Shown here piece by piece: positions 23,061-35,740 of a DNA stretch of 64,000 nt; the first letter of the stretch is position 1, and every line of letters starts with the position of its first letter. The stretch lies in assembly GCA_026419785.1 (NCBI GenBank), contig JAODTK010005398.1:228013-292012 (forward strand), written 5' to 3'. The stretch is from Sclerodactyla briareus. Its lineage: Eukaryota; Echinodermata; Holothuroidea; Dendrochirotida; Sclerodactylidae. Both the position numbers and the translations under genes were made by a program. Below the pieces are notes generated by a model. The model had not been told where the DNA came from, did not search any database, and saw nothing but the letters and a program-made list of their open reading frames with translations.

Positions 23061-23499
23061 CACGGCATCCCCGATTCGTGAAGATCAGCCCACATTTCGC
23101 AACCCCGACAGACGACTAACTTGCCCTTCAAGCCCATGACAGCCAGCCTGTTACCAGAGGCTGAACACTCAAGACACAACTGTGTTACAGAATATCAATA
23201 CAACAAACTTTGATCCGTTCCCTATTGTACTAACGAACAACGATTACGATAAATTTCACGAAGGAATTATTATCAAGACGGCCCACGCCGCTGACGAAAG
23301 AAACGGATCAATACACAACAGTAGGACACAAAAGGTACTCGCTCAGGACCGGTACAACACAGGAGGGAAATCCTAGCCTGGAACAGAATACTGAGTACTG
23401 GCTGCATGTCCATAGCTAGTCACCTAACTGACCAATAACAAAACTGTTTATGAATGCATTTACATCGTTAGTCAATACATCCAATGTATGGGGTAGTAC

Positions 23500-23800
23500 A
23501 AGGGTTCCGGATTGGCGCAGTCGGTAGAGCTCCATACTGCAGGTCGAAAGGATGTTGGTTCGAGCACAGGGCCGATCAGATTTTCTGGCGTGTTCTTGGG
23601 CAAGGCACTTCATCTCCAATCCCCACCCTACCTCGGCGGGTATTGGGGACCTGTGAATCATATAACAAACTCTCCAGATTTGTCGGGGGGGGGAGTACGT
23701 GCGTACTACGGGTCCGAGATAGGGGAATATCTGTTGAAGCGGTTTGAAAAAAAAACGATGTTGTAAAGCGCCATATGAGCACTCGATATGTACAGTACCA
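23500..23800 (+). mobile_element. tRNA-derived SINE
   Basis: The head carries ttggcgcagtcggtagag (A box) and ttggttcgagcacag (B box) at tRNA spacing. It is followed by cttgggcaaggcacttc, a phrase seen in many marine-invertebrate SINEs, and a 3' part ending gttgtaaagcgccatatgag. The tRNA-like head is not a functional tRNA gene: the acceptor stem is not closed and a SINE body follows directly. Confidence 0.85.
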
Positions 23801-24302
23801 AGGCCATCCTATATATAAACCCTCCGCCTCCCCTACACACAGGTGTCTCCGTACGGTTTGTGAATCTGTATATACGCATACGTCCCATCAGCGACCTTAG
23901 CCCTATTGAGCTGTTCGTTCGCTAATGATCGTAGGAGCCATGTATTGGGCCAGAAATGACCATTTGGTATCGCCTATATATCAGTATATATATGGTATAT
24001 TTCAACTTGCCATTTGACTTTTAAATGCAGACCTGAGTTCTCTGTATTGTATTGTTGTCTTATTTATGAGATTGATAGGCTAATTGACTACAGAGTAGAT
24101 GATGGGGCCTGGCTATCGTCAGTGTGGATAACATTGGCGTGAGTATAGCGCAGTTTCGCCAATAGCGTCCGATTTACTCATACGTTAGTAACTGTTGCTT
24201 CATGGAACTATATATATATATTATTATATTCTATGAAAGGCAAATAATTGAATGAAAGGGTGGTTGAACCTTAGAATTAGTTCAGTACGTCTCGGTCAGA
24301 AT

Positions 24303-24497
24303 GCTAAAGATGCAATATCGTTTTGCGGCACGAGGCAAATAGACGACGGTACCATTCGCTGTTCGATACATGAACGAAATTACTAATGGAATATATTACT
24401 GACAATCGATACGAATGACACCGGGAGACTGTTTTGTTGTGACGTCATGCAAGCGATACTGTTGCAAAAATCACCACACGATATTGCCTCTCCAATT
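24303..24497 (-). mobile_element. MITE with CRE-like core, copy 2
   Basis: Ends are ctaaagatgcaatatcg on the left and cgatattgcctctccaatt on the right, an inverted pair. The core is gtgacgtcatgcaagcg at about 24438, so this copy is inverted relative to those at 8.9 and 46.2 kb. Confidence 0.65.
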
Positions 24498-24676
24498 TAG
24501 TCCCCATACAGCTCGGGACAAATTCATACGATTATTCTATTATTTACGAAAATACATACTGCTTTCAGTGAGTTCAGCCAACATGTTGTTGATGAACATC
24601 GGGGAGAATTGTTACTGCCACCGAACCTTATCTTCCCACCCAGAATGTAATTAATATAGCCCAAATTATTTCAAAG

Positions 24677-24896
24677 GTATTAAATTTACTTGGCGTCAGA
24701 GTCAACTAAACGGCGACACCGAGGAAATAGTGACGAGTGACCGACTGATGGTTCATCCTAATGGCAGTCTAATTCTTCGCGTTCACGGAGACCAACGATA
24801 ACGGCATGTTATAGTGTCTCGTGGTGAACTCCCCACGACCCGGCAAGCGGCGCACATACCCACGCAGCGCCCACATCAACTTCCAGGTTACTTCCG
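24677..24896 (+). CDS. Partial immunoglobulin-domain exon
   Basis: The frame gives FTWRQSQLNGDTEE, then RLMVHPNGSLILRVHGDQ, the C to E strands of an Ig domain with the core tryptophan and the familiar NGSLIL pattern. After a frame slip it continues DNGML, CLVVNSPRPG and AHINFQ, which fit the F and G strands (DxGxxxC and NxxxG). One in-frame stop lies just before CLVV, which may be a sequencing error or real decay. A possible acceptor (ttatttcaaag) lies just before and a strong donor (ccg then GTAAGA) after. A possible first half with GELLLP lies at about 24570-24625. The domain type resembles those of receptors and adhesion proteins. No linked domain identifies the gene. Confidence 0.6.
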
Positions 24897-24899
24897 GTA

Positions 24900-25190
24900 A
24901 GATACATTCTAAGAACTCTTGGAATAGCCAAACGGAGACTATTAGAGTAACCTTATTGCGGCTTGCCACATGGCCATCGTACATAATATATGTTATGTAG
25001 TTCAGGTGTTATCCATGTAAACAACATGCTGTCCTGGTAATAACCTAGGAGAGAACACACCATGCAGCTTACTGAGGGTTGTTCCTATTTTCAGGTTCAA
25101 TTCACCGCGAGCATATATCATAGCATGCGTGTGAATTTGTCTCAATTTTGTCGAGCTCGGAAGTGGAACAATTATTCTAAGCTAGCGTCG
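24900..25190. other. Short anonymous spacer
   Basis: Nothing recognised between the Ig-like exon and the LINE 3' end at about 25195. Confidence 0.4.
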
Positions 25191-25194
25191 AGTA

Positions 25195-27090
25195 TTACGT
25201 ATTCGTAATAATTTTTTTTCTATTACTAAAGTGACATGAGGGAGGGCAAGTGCATAATCGCCCCACGATGTGAGGCATCCCCAAGCACAAGAGACTGAGG
25301 AAAAGAAGAAGTTCCAGCATGCTGATTCTACTTTTGAACAGCTCGAAATCAAAAGTAGAAGGGGGCGCTTCCTGGGGAAGGATGTTCCAGACATGCGAGA
25401 ACTGCGAGGAAAAAGAGGATGAGCGTATGTTTCGGTGCGATTGTGTGGCAGGCGCAACTGCAAAAGAGTGGCAAATGTGGAACAGCTCCCTGACGTTTAG
25501 AAGAGCATTTGCCATCCACGTATGAAGAAGCTGGAAAGAGGCGGTGATTTGATCATCGTTGATGGGACAAATGATCTTCCTCCAAATACGATCAAGAAAA
25601 CTGGGAGATGTTCATGAGAAGCCCTACCCAAATATGGCAGCTATGCTCCATTAGGGCGCGAATTTGCTATGAAGTAGAGGAAGCTGACGGGAGGGGTTGA
25701 ATTACTTTGTGGCGAGAAATAACAATCCCAACGTTTTCTGAGAGCCTAGTGGCGATAGGACTTGATATGGGAGTTCCACGACAAACTGTTGAGGAATCCC
25801 ACACCGAGAATGTTAAAAAGAAGCTGACTGCGGGGGATATGGTCAGCCATGGGGCATCGGAATCACGCCGACCAGAAATAAACATATTCTGAGTATTAGT
25901 ATTGAAGGAAACCATATCAAGGGTGCAAATCATTGTTCAACTGTCAGAAAGAGTACGGGTTAAGAGCAAGATGACATCGTTCCTGAGGCAGAGAGAAGTG
26001 GAATGAATAGTGAAGATTAGAGTCAAAGAAATGAATACTACAGGCTGGATTTAAGAAGGTCTTAATAAAGATGAGAACGTGTGCAGCGGGAACACAACCC
26101 TGCGGAACACCGACAATAAGAGGGCAAGTCTTGGAAAGAGCTCCGTCAACCCGAACATAGATTGAGTGACCGGTGAGCAAGCTAGCGGTTCGAAGTGATG
26201 GGTAGACTGAACCCAAAATTAGGCGTTCTAGCCAAGAAGCCCAGCATGCCATACACAATCGAAGGCTTCGACAATATCAAGGACAACCCTACTTTCCCCA
26301 AAAGTGTCGATTGCTAAAGCCCATTGCTGCTTACGGAAGAATACCACTACCGAAGGAGGATGAGCGTGAACATTGATAGTGGAATCAACAGAGGAAGTTC
26401 AGCAGAATTCCTGGCTTTACAGAGAGCATCGCTGGCCAAAGAGCCATCACGTTTTAATAGCAGAAGGAAGCGCAAAAGAAGGCAGTGCAAAAATTCTGGG
26501 ACCCCGAATAGGCAAGTTACCAGGAATAAACGGCCATCAGCAGGACAGGACGACAGTTTGTTGAGCACATGTGCGTTTATCGTCCTATTAATTGTCTCAG
26601 AGCAAATATTTCCAGCAACAATATAGGTTTGCCGAATGAGCGGAGAAGACAGCCAAGCCCGAAAAAAAAATCAATTTTTCCCCCTGAACGACAGTGGCAC
26701 AATGGTGGTCGAACTCCGAAGGATGAATATTTTACGGTCTTAGTGTGACGAGATTGAGATCATTTTTCCTTGACAGAATGATCTCAGATGACTGATACCA
26801 AGGCTGACGGGTCGTCAATTTCATCATACGAATATGAATATAATCCACGTATACCAAACCAGTCAACGTTGAAGTAATTCCAAAAAAATTCTCACTCCGA
26901 CGGGGAGCTAGACATGTGAGACAGGGTACCGTAATGCATTCAACTGTAGAGTTGAGATGAGCGAATGGAATGTAATGGTTACTACAATTCGACTGACAGT
27001 GGATACAACAGAACGTCTCATTCTGGCTAGGGGGGGGGGGAGACTTCGAGCACAAGTTGGGAAACGTCACAGCGGAGATCAAAATAGGTA
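25195..27090 (-). mobile_element. LINE (Jockey/CR1-like), 5'-truncated and internally deleted
   Basis: On the minus strand the order is as in a LINE ORF2. There is a possible linker (RQPWYQSSEII, about 26810), then LLKRDGSLASDALC (about 26440). After that come GESRVV and EAFDCVWHA (about 26260), VGVPQGCVPAAHVL (RT palm, about 26100), and MVSFNTNTQNMFISGRR (about 25880). A C-terminal part (AVAPATQSHRNIRSSSF and FSHVWNILPQEAPPSTFD) ends near 25200. About 180 residues of RT between the SLASDA part and the FDCVWHA part are missing, and frames shift several times, so it is inactive. It shares its C-terminal style with the fragment at 35280. Confidence 0.85.
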
Positions 27091-27224
27091 GACTACTGAC
27101 AGGGATGCTGCAGTGGACTATGTGGTAATCCTCTTTCTGCGATGCCGATTTTTACGAGGATAATCTTACTCCTTTCAACCTACATTTTACGAATCGTGGT
27201 GTTGGTTACGCAATACGGTATCAA

Positions 27225-27400
27225 TGCTATGCAATATCGTCTCGCGGTACCTGACGAATAATCGACGGTGCCGTCACATGGCATCACGACGGAAAATCGC
27301 CCAAGGTATATCGAAACCACAATCGATATTTTGACGATATACCGTGATGAATACTGAATAACATTGGGGCAGTTTCCCGATATTGCCCGTTTGAACAACG
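27225..27400. mobile_element. MITE with CRE-like core, copy 3
   Basis: Ends are gctatgcaatatcgtctcg and ccgatattgcccgtttgaa, an inverted pair. The core is degenerate (catggcatcacgacgg at about 27281). The middle has gacgatataccgtgatg, shared with other copies as a gatatacc motif. Confidence 0.6.
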
Positions 27401-27928
27401 CCTCACAGTGACAGTCAACCCACGCGAGGACTATACGCCCACTCAAAATGATGTTAGCTTGATTTTCTCAATTCGTATTTTTTTCTCCCCTTTCCCTTTC
27501 CGATACCATGGTTGTTTTCCTCTACTCATACTACGCCTTCTGCACCCCCCCCCCCCCCAAGTCCCTGATGTAACACTCGCCCCTCTTTTCTTCTCCTTTC
27601 TTTCTTTTTTTCTGTCGCGAATGTTCGTGGTCTTTACGGAAATCTCACCACGTCCATCACTCTAGCTCCCAGGTCCCCACTTACTTTTTATTACTGATAC
27701 CAAGTTAGAGCCTTAAATGCCCCAGCTACATGCTTTGCAACTGTTTTCGTTTCATCGAATTTACCATTGCTGAACAAAAATGTAAGTCTACGTACAATAG
27801 GCAACTTTGTATAGGTTAGGTGAACTACTTCCGAGCAGAAACTATCGAATGGCGACATAACAATTCAATTCTTGACAGCTCCTATTTCCTCAATCAACAG
27901 TTGAAATTTGAATATCTGGTTATTTCAG

Positions 27929-28039
27929 GTACCCAAGCCGCACCAGGCTACTTCGTTATAAAATTGGGGGGACGTTCCCGCCAAGCGTGACCGTTAAAAG
28001 AGGAGAAGAAGCCGTTCTGCATTGTCTCTTCATGGGGGA
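27929..28039 (+). CDS. Immunoglobulin half-domain exon (A-B strands)
   Basis: The exon lies between a pyrimidine-bearing acceptor (ggttatttcag) and a consensus donor (GTGAGT). It is 111 bp, with both edges in phase 2. The frame yields TFPPSVTVKRGEEAVLHC, which fits the first strands of an Ig domain: a proline-rich start, V-x-V, then GEEAVLHC with the B-strand cysteine. This implies an Ig domain split by an intron after the B strand, as in many receptor genes. The second half is not in the next few kilobases. The Ig-like exons at 39.5 and 40.3 kb on the same strand are candidates, with an intron swollen by repeats. Gene identity unknown. Confidence 0.6.
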
Positions 28040-28049
28040 GTGAGTTTTT

Positions 28050-31000
28050 CTTTATTGATCAAGCGACGTGTCAAACTAGCTGGTATCCGGTATTTTCAGT
28101 TCTGCGAATTGCCAAATATTTATATACCGGTTTTATTACATTGGGTAATTGCTGGCGGAAGCGCGGAAGTAAATCAGGGCGGTATCCGAAAGGTTGATAG
28201 TGGGCGCAGAACATAATTGATCTCCGTCCTGTGGGATGGGCTTGACGATGAGGGGGTGTCCCTCTCCCGTAGGAAAAATGTTGCTTTGCTCCTGTAAAAG
28301 GCCGATAGAGATGTACAAGCGGTGCTATGCGGATGATTGATTGATTGTTCAACCCTATTATTGAATGATATTATCATCTTTGTGCTCATTTGTTTCGTTG
28401 TGAGTCATAGATTAGCTAAATCACTTGCATTGACATTTCGTTTATGCAACGAATCTCGTTAGCCACTCTTCATACGTTTTCCTCATAGTCAAGGTTTGAA
28501 AGAAAAATACTCGTGTTGAACAACTCTGTCATCACATTCACGAGGAACGGATGAAAATAGGTTACAGTGTTGGAAAAGTTTGAGTCAGATGAACTTCGAT
28601 GAACATAAACTGCAGATTCGCCCTCCGATGAGCTTAGAAAAATAACTTTTAAAATCAGTACTAATATACTTACCTCCATCAAGACAAAAAGACAAATTTT
28701 CCCAGATTTTTTATTTCAATGACTAGTAATGTCCTGGAACTATCTCCATTTTTGTCGGGACGAAATACTCTTGCTCGAATTTTTCAATACATTATTTGGT
28801 CTGATGATCTCCAAAGATCTCAAAATGCATTCACCTTCGTCGGGACGAAAATCAGCCTCAAACCTCGACCCTGTTCGAGATTTGCGGCTCAGGTTGTCAT
28901 GTACCATTTTAGGAAAATGTTTTTGAGAGTTTATTTGCGCTAAATGAAGACTTGGCGGGGACGGCCCCAGGCCCAACCGTATGGGATCAGTTATTAGGTT
29001 TGTACATTCATAGACGCCTCAGATCGGGCAGACCGTGCATGCCACAATGGTCTGCTGCGAACTTATCAAGGTTTCAAGTAATGTCCAAAACTTGTTATAG
29101 TAGTATATGTGATTCCGGTAACAATGTACTACCCTTTATATTGTGATTTAATTGCAATACTGTTGTCAGGATCAGCCAGGAAATTAGAGGTCACGTGCTA
29201 CTAATACCGAATAAAGAAAGGCTGGGGGAAATTTGCGCTTTGGACCTCTCATTTATTTGGGGTGGCCCTCTGGACATGATTTTAATTCACGCTAGGGGAA
29301 ACACGTCACGACATACTTGCATGTGTCAGGGGGATTATACCCAATAGATATATAATTGGTTCCGCCGTACAGTATTTGCGGACGTGTTAAAAAGTCCACT
29401 TATGCGTCAAGATTTGTGTTAAAAGTAACCCTCATTGATTGGTTAAAACCGATGGTAACTTAACGTAACGTCAATGTTGAATTGGTCAGTTTACACGGAT
29501 CGAACACCCCTACACATGCACTAATCGAACATCCCATCTTTCTTGAAGGCCCCAATAACTACCACAAGGGGATAGATTTCCCTATCTCCTCGCTTCCAAA
29601 AATAAGGATTATCTTACTGAATACGTAGAGATGGCAATCATAAATTTTTTCAGGCACCATCATGAACGCGTTTTGTGCTTTATTTTTAATAACCACGAGT
29701 TTCTGTTGCTGTTTTATTTTCCATTTTTTTACTTTTATTTTTTTCTCATGACTTGTAACATTTTTTTTGGGCATACAGCAATAAACAACTTTAGAGTGTT
29801 CTTCTACCGTAAATCAGCGCCGTGATCATTTATTATCGTGTTAAAAACAGCTTGAGGATCCCTGATGATAAGCACACATCAGTCATCATTATCATGGTTA
29901 AGGTACCGTATTTATTTTCGTTTCGTTCGCGTCATTAAAGTGTTTATATTCATATATCGCGCCGTGTGTTTAGTCCCTGAGTCGTAGTGCCAATAAGAAT
30001 TAGTGGGAACCTTGAACGAGTTAGCGAAAAAAACAAATGCCTAGGAACTGCTTTTAAATAACACTCGTTTGGGCTGGTTAAATATCCTAATCAAGGATGT
30101 AGGAGCAACGCAATCATCCGGCGATATTGGCGTAATTGAAACAGTAAGCTGAACATGGGGCTGCATGAAAATAATACACCAAAGAGGAATTGAGCTTCGC
30201 ACATTTTAACTACAACAAAATTCCACCCATCGGAGATTCGTCTTTACCCATCACGCCCCGTAAGTGCATTTAGACTTGTAGAAGCTACCCAAGGACCGGT
30301 CACCAGACACCAGGACAATGCACCAGCACCAGGACCATGTCACCCGACACTACCTGGACCTGTGGGTTCCCTATGATGGGTGGTACAAATAGTCACCCGG
30401 AATCCCCCCCCCAATACCCCCCCCCCCCCTCCGTCTCTCATAGCTGGAGGTAACTTATAGTTGAACTTACCTGTGGCTACGTATCGTGACCAGACCTGAG
30501 ATCATTTCACTTCACAATTATGATCATTTGTTTTTTTTTCGTACAACCACGCAGACCATGCCAGTCTATCATGGACGACGACGAGCCGACCGCTTGACGA
30601 CGGTATAAGACAACATCATCAGCTGAAGATTCCTATGTCCAGCCTCACCACACGTGAGTGTCCTACATGCACTCTACGTCCACGAGAGTCGGAGGCAGAT
30701 CCGGTACTGTCACGCAGTACCTTACTGTCATCTGTAGTTGAAAACTATGGAGAATTATCATTTGTGTTAAACATCAAACAATGGGCAATATGGATAGTAA
30801 AAGCAAGAAGGTGCATCGAGCTCGTCATCCAGTATTACGGTTATAACTCTTGGTTGGGCGGGTTTGTGCTCATTGGGAGGGGTGGGCGCATTAATCATTT
30901 TCCATCTGCTTGTACTGTTCCCAACCCCATCCGTCACTTTGGGGCACGCCAGAGAGGCATTGCTCATCCCATGTCTTGGTGGAGGTTGGGCAGCTGCGAA

Positions 31001-31140
31001 TATATCAGTATTCAGGTTGCATCACACCCCCTGCCACTTCCAGTTTCGATTCTTTTTCGAACCAGTTATCCAATATATTGTTAGCTCCACCAGCTATGCT
31101 GGTTGAGCTATTGGAACTTCTGCAATGCAAACTCTATCAA
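28050..31140. other. No clear gene
   Basis: Anonymous sequence, with T-rich patches at 29640-29770 and G/C runs at 30405-30430. A plus-strand frame at 30864-31106 starts with a hydrophobic stretch (ALIIFHLLVLF) and then TPSVTLGHAREALLIPC, which resembles a signal peptide plus an Ig B strand, but no splice signals support it. Confidence 0.4.
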
Positions 31141-31145
31141 TCGAT

Positions 31146-31242
31146 TTCTATCACAATCTATCTATCTAGCTATCTATCTTTCTTATCTATCTACTATCTA
31201 TCATCTACTATCATATCTATCTATCTATATATCTATCTATCC
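31146..31242 (+). repeat. (CTAT)n microsatellite
   Basis: Tetranucleotide repeat with interruptions (atctatctatctagctat, later tatctatctatctatat). Confidence 0.9.
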
Positions 31243-31479
31243 AGTGTGTAGAATTGCCTTTTTGCTCTCAAAACATTAATTCTCGATGGATGTCGTACCT
31301 AACTGGACACATGTCTTGACCCATGGGACATATTTGATCTTTGTGAAGGTCAAGGTCAAAGGCCATTAAATGGGCAATATAGCCCATTATGTGTAAAATT
31401 TTCAAATATGAATCTCCTCCTACAAATTTCTGTGTACAGTGCTGATGTGCAGTCTAATGATGGTTAACAAACAGTACCT

Positions 31480-32860
31480 TCGGGGTGTTAGGAATTTTTG
31501 GTCCAAGGCCCCACTCGGCCCCAAGGGCCCATTTTATAAATTCACACAATATAATTGGAATGCAAATCTCCTCCCCACAACTCCATTTGAATGTTCTCAC
31601 TAGTTTTTACACATAATGGTCCTTGGGTAGAGGGGGCCATTGGGGGTGTTCAGGAAATTTGGAGGCCCTGGCCCCGGTTTCGCCCTAGGCCCATATATAA
31701 ATCAGTAAAATCTTTTATCTCCTCCAATTTTGTTGCACAGTGATTATGTTTCAGCCAGGAAATGGTGGTCTAATAGCCCATACTTTAGAGTGCTCAGGGA
31801 TTTTTGGGTCCCAATGCCCGGGTGTGCCGGGGCCCATCATGTGGATTTTGCAAAATGCTTCTCCTCTTACATTTTTTCATTTCACAGGGCTGACATTCGT
31901 TCTAATGATGATCTGACCGCTGTACCTTTGGGGTGTTCAGGGGATTTTTGGTCCAAGGTCCCACTTGGGCCCGGTGGCCCATTTCATGAACTTCCAACAC
32001 AATGTTACTTTGGCATGCATCTCCTCTCCAACAACAAGCTTCAATTGATTTTCCCAAAGTATGTAATGGTCCTTGGGTAGAGGGGCCAAATTGGGGGGGT
32101 GTTTGGGAATTTTGGGTTCCACAGGGCCTATTTCGGCCCAGGGCCCATAATGGAAGACCGCCATATCTTGTTTCTCCTGCAAATTCCGGTTGCCATTGTC
32201 TGATGTTTTTGGTCATAAGGATGGTCCAATAGTGGTCCCTTCAGGGTGCCCAAGGCCCAGTGTATGCCTTAATTTACATGTGGAATTACTGCACAAATGC
32301 TTCTCCTCTCCTGAATTTTGCTGCCCATTGCTGACATACTGTTTGGACAACAAATGTTCCTTGTGCGTTTTCGGATTTTTCCCATGCACTCTAGGCAGAG
32401 GTCCATATCATGAATATCACTTCATGTTACTTTAAATGCAACTACGTCGCACAAGTTCAATTGATTTTTACTTTTATGCTACTTGGGTTGTGGCCAACTG
32501 GTGGTGTTTGCGAAACTGCTGCCCTAGGCCCAATGTGGGCCATATGGCCATAATGTGAAATCATGCAAAAATGCTTCTCTACAATGATTGGTGTTAATGT
32601 TTATTCATTATGACGGTCTAGTGGCCAGTGAGTGTATTCATAATTGAGTACTATACAAAGTATTGGGTTCATGCAACAGTGCATTGGAATGGGGCCTCCA
32701 GAGTGTTTCAAGATTTTGGACTTGAGGCCCAGTGTGACACCAAAGGCCCATCTTGTGGCAATCACGCACATGCTTCCCATTCTAATAACCAATTTTAGTG
32801 CCTAATATGTGATGTTCGACCATAATGATAGAATAGCCATACCTTCAGACTTTTCATTGT
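31480..32860 (+). repeat. Diverged tandem array, about 150-bp unit with a three-unit (about 455-bp) higher order
   Basis: Phrases like gggcccat recur at about 31526, 31686, 31825, 31968, 32141, 32540 and 32743. The phrase aatggtccttgggtagagg recurs at 31614 and 32067, 453 bp apart, about three basic units. Most units contain a gcttctcctct-like segment and a ggggtgttcaggg-like segment. There is no coding potential. The flanking 31300-31480 and 32870-34380 show weaker similarity (ggtcaaggtcaaaggcc-like phrases). Confidence 0.75.
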
Positions 32861-32869
32861 CAAAAGTTG

Positions 32870-34875
32870 TTACAGGGGCATAATAAAAACTATCATTGAA
32901 AAACCTGCAAAAATCTCAAAATGCTTTTCCCTCTACAGATTTAGTTGATTACCATGGAACTCTGTCCGCATTTCACAGAATGATGTTAACAGATGGGTTC
33001 AGGGATTTAAGGTCAGAAGTCATTAAGGCTATCTAACTAAGTGCATAGTTTCCTACATTATCGAATAACTTGAGATGTTGAAAGTTTAGTGTCTGCAGCA
33101 TTTTCTTACCACTAAATAGACCATTTGTGATAAGCTGAGACATTCGATAGCCAGGTAAAATGAATTTACGACTGCAAGTGCCTGTCACTTGGTACCCTAT
33201 TTACTTAGTAACTTAATTTGATTTTGTCCATGCTGTCACACTTTCACATCACCCAGTATCGAATATTTGACTCATTGACTTGTAATCCATTCCCTTAAAA
33301 ATCCCCCCAATTCTAGCCCACATCTTTTAGTCCATTTAATCTAAGTGGTCCCCTCTCGTGGTCATCTTGCCTATTAATTCTAGAGCAGAGAAGACCTTCT
33401 GTTTACCTCTTTGGAACATAAGCTGCCATTGCCCTATCTTTTTTTTTGGGTCATGGGGAAGTTGGAGAGGGACAACCTTGGACGCTCATAAAATTATCAA
33501 TTACTATGAGTCCCCCGTGTAGTTTGTATATTAATGATTACATATCCAGGGTATGTGTTCACTGCAACATTGCTGGGAATGGGGCTTTTGAGAGGTTACT
33601 GGTATTGATATGTGCATTAGGTCTGTAGCCTTGGTCAGTAGCCAATAGACCTACAGTTTTCTGGCAGAAGCTTGGCCATTGATTGGAAAATACTGGCAGC
33701 TGTGGTGATCTGTACCATTATTCAAAAATTGAACCATCGCATGCTCTCCATACTCCATCCAAGTTAAACTATCATAAATTATTGTTTTAATCATTCCTAT
33801 GTGAAGGGTGCACCTCCTTGCCTATTTTTGTCCAAGCATGAGACACATAGTTTTCGCAGGTAGTCAAACATTGTCATTGGTCATTTTTGCCAATTTTTTG
33901 TGATGGCCATTTGCAAACATGTTCCAGAGACTGGACTACATGCCAGTCATCATAATATTTTTTTTACCTGACTCCAGCCATGTGGCTTCTGGCGCGGTCT
34001 AGTATCCTCAGTATAAATTGGATACTCATTTTGGGTCAGTATTAACATATGCATGGGAAAAACCGGAGGGGTATTCATTCTAGGGTCATTCCAGTATTTG
34101 AAATTGAAATCATACACAAAAATTCCACACTGAACGGGACATCTTTGACCATATGAAGGGTCATTTAAGAGGGCACAATCATAGGCAGTTGTGTGAAATG
34201 CCTTTTCACTTCAATTGGTCATTCTTGTGATGAATGATGGCCTTACTGAGTAACAATGTTCAGTGATGCTAAGACATCTTTGGCCTCTATGAAAAGGCAA
34301 GGTCAAAAGTCATTACAGAGGAATAGGACATTGTTTGAAATTGCCTTTTTTTGGCCTGATAATGTTGAGCCTTAGTCACATAATTGTACATTCGGTTTGT
34401 ATATTTGTGCGGTTTGAGCTACGCACATTGGTGCTCTAGTAACACTATGTTACTCAGTTGGTACGTGGTGGGAGTTGTTTCACTTTAGTAAACGTTGACG
34501 CTCAATTCTGAGATAGATTCGACCTTGTTTCTGGTGAAGTACTGCCCAACACTCAAGTGGAGCCAAAACAGGCAACCACTACTGCACACACTTCTCATGA
34601 CAAGGTTCACTGCAGATGTTTCACTTTATTAGTAAAGGGGACGCTCAATCCGCTCAGTCCAAGTACAATGGGGGTCCAGCGTTAACTAATTAGAAATTCA
34701 TGTTTATTAGGGGGATAGAACTGGTTAAACCTTTTAGAATGAAATATTCTTCGTTCCATTTCATTTTTGGTGGGAAAAAAAGCTGAGTGAGGAATTTCTT
34801 GAAATAGATGTCCAATGTTTATTTGTGGTTGTACTGCCCAAAACTCCCAGTTATGCCAACGGGGGTTAGGAGTGG

Positions 34876-34910
<35 letters not shown>

Positions 34911-35150
34911 GGGTGGAGAGTGCCTTACCTCGTCCGGGGCAGTCCACCACTCATCCTTTGGTGATGTCAACAGGTTTCCCCTGTTTCGTCCTAGGTATGG
35001 ATTGCCGGTTGATCTACCATTTCTTCTGGGGATGTTCAGTGCCTTAGGGTAGTTGGGTGTCCAGCAGGGCTGGAACTTAGCAACTGAGAACTTGCTCCAG
35101 AGATACAGGTAGAAAGGGTGCGCTGCAGGCCTGCCGCCCGATAGTACTCC
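32870..35150. other. No gene; old repeat remnants and a poly-T
   Basis: Contains a short duplication (tgtttcactttagtaaacg at 34476 and tgtttcactttattagtaa at 34617) and a poly-T of about 28 bases at 34879-34908. No recognised protein similarity. Confidence 0.45.
34879..34908 (+). repeat. Poly-T tract
   Basis: About 28 consecutive thymines. It may be the poly-A tail of an inverted retroposon lying downstream (minus-strand insertion), but no body is recognised. Confidence 0.9.
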
Positions 35151-35159
35151 TCTGGCTCA

Positions 35160-35740
35160 AGTTAATCCAAGGCAGTAGAACTAAATATGTCTGTGCTCTC
35201 TACAGGTCTCCCAACTTTCCGCTCGTGGTTTCTCTCTTCGAACATATTTCTATTTGTCTTGAACGTATCCAACTGTTCATCTGTTTCGGCTCTATGAAGC
35301 AAAGATTTGCCCCCAGCTGGAGTACTGTTCCCACGTTTGGGGGGAGCCCCTCCGACAGTCATTGAAATCCTCGATAAGATACAGTCCAAGGCTATCAGAC
35401 TCATTGGAGATGATTCTTCGACTTCTTCTCTACAAAGTCTTGTACACTGTAGATGTGCTTCTATTTATGCCCTATTATGCCCCCACCCTTCATCCCATCT
35501 CAGCTAACTCGGCCGACAAGCAGGGTGCACCGGTATACTGTTTGCATATATGCAGCCCGCTCTGCCTCTCGTTCTTCCTTATTCGTTGTCAGAACCTCTC
35601 ACCTCTGGAATGCTCTGCCATCTGTCTGCTTTCCCTCTTCCTACAATCTTCAGCTTTGCAAGTCTAGAATCAACGAGCTGTCTCTCATTCTCTTTCATCT
35701 CTATCTCAAGCGGGCCTCGTCATAAGGTTTAGGCCTTTGC
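35160..35740 (+). mobile_element. LINE 3' fragment, RT C-terminal region
   Basis: Frames give RLYEAKICPQLEYCSHVWG, then GGAPPTVIEILDKIQSKAI, RLIGDDS, then YTVCIYAARSASRSSLF and TSHLWNALPS with SRINELSL. This order is typical of the C-terminal end of Jockey/CR1-like LINE ORF2. Several frame changes are present. It ends near an A-rich run (gcgcctaaaagaaaaaaaa) at about 35770, which may be the 3' tail. Confidence 0.85.

Noticed and set aside
23505-23580. A tRNA gene
   Set aside because: Good A and B boxes, but no closed acceptor stem and a SINE body with an AGCGC tail follows directly. It is a SINE head.
30864-31106. Signal peptide plus Ig start (TPSVTLGHAREALLIPC)
   Set aside because: Suggestive but no acceptor or donor at sensible places, no core tryptophan downstream, and the opposite strand is open too.
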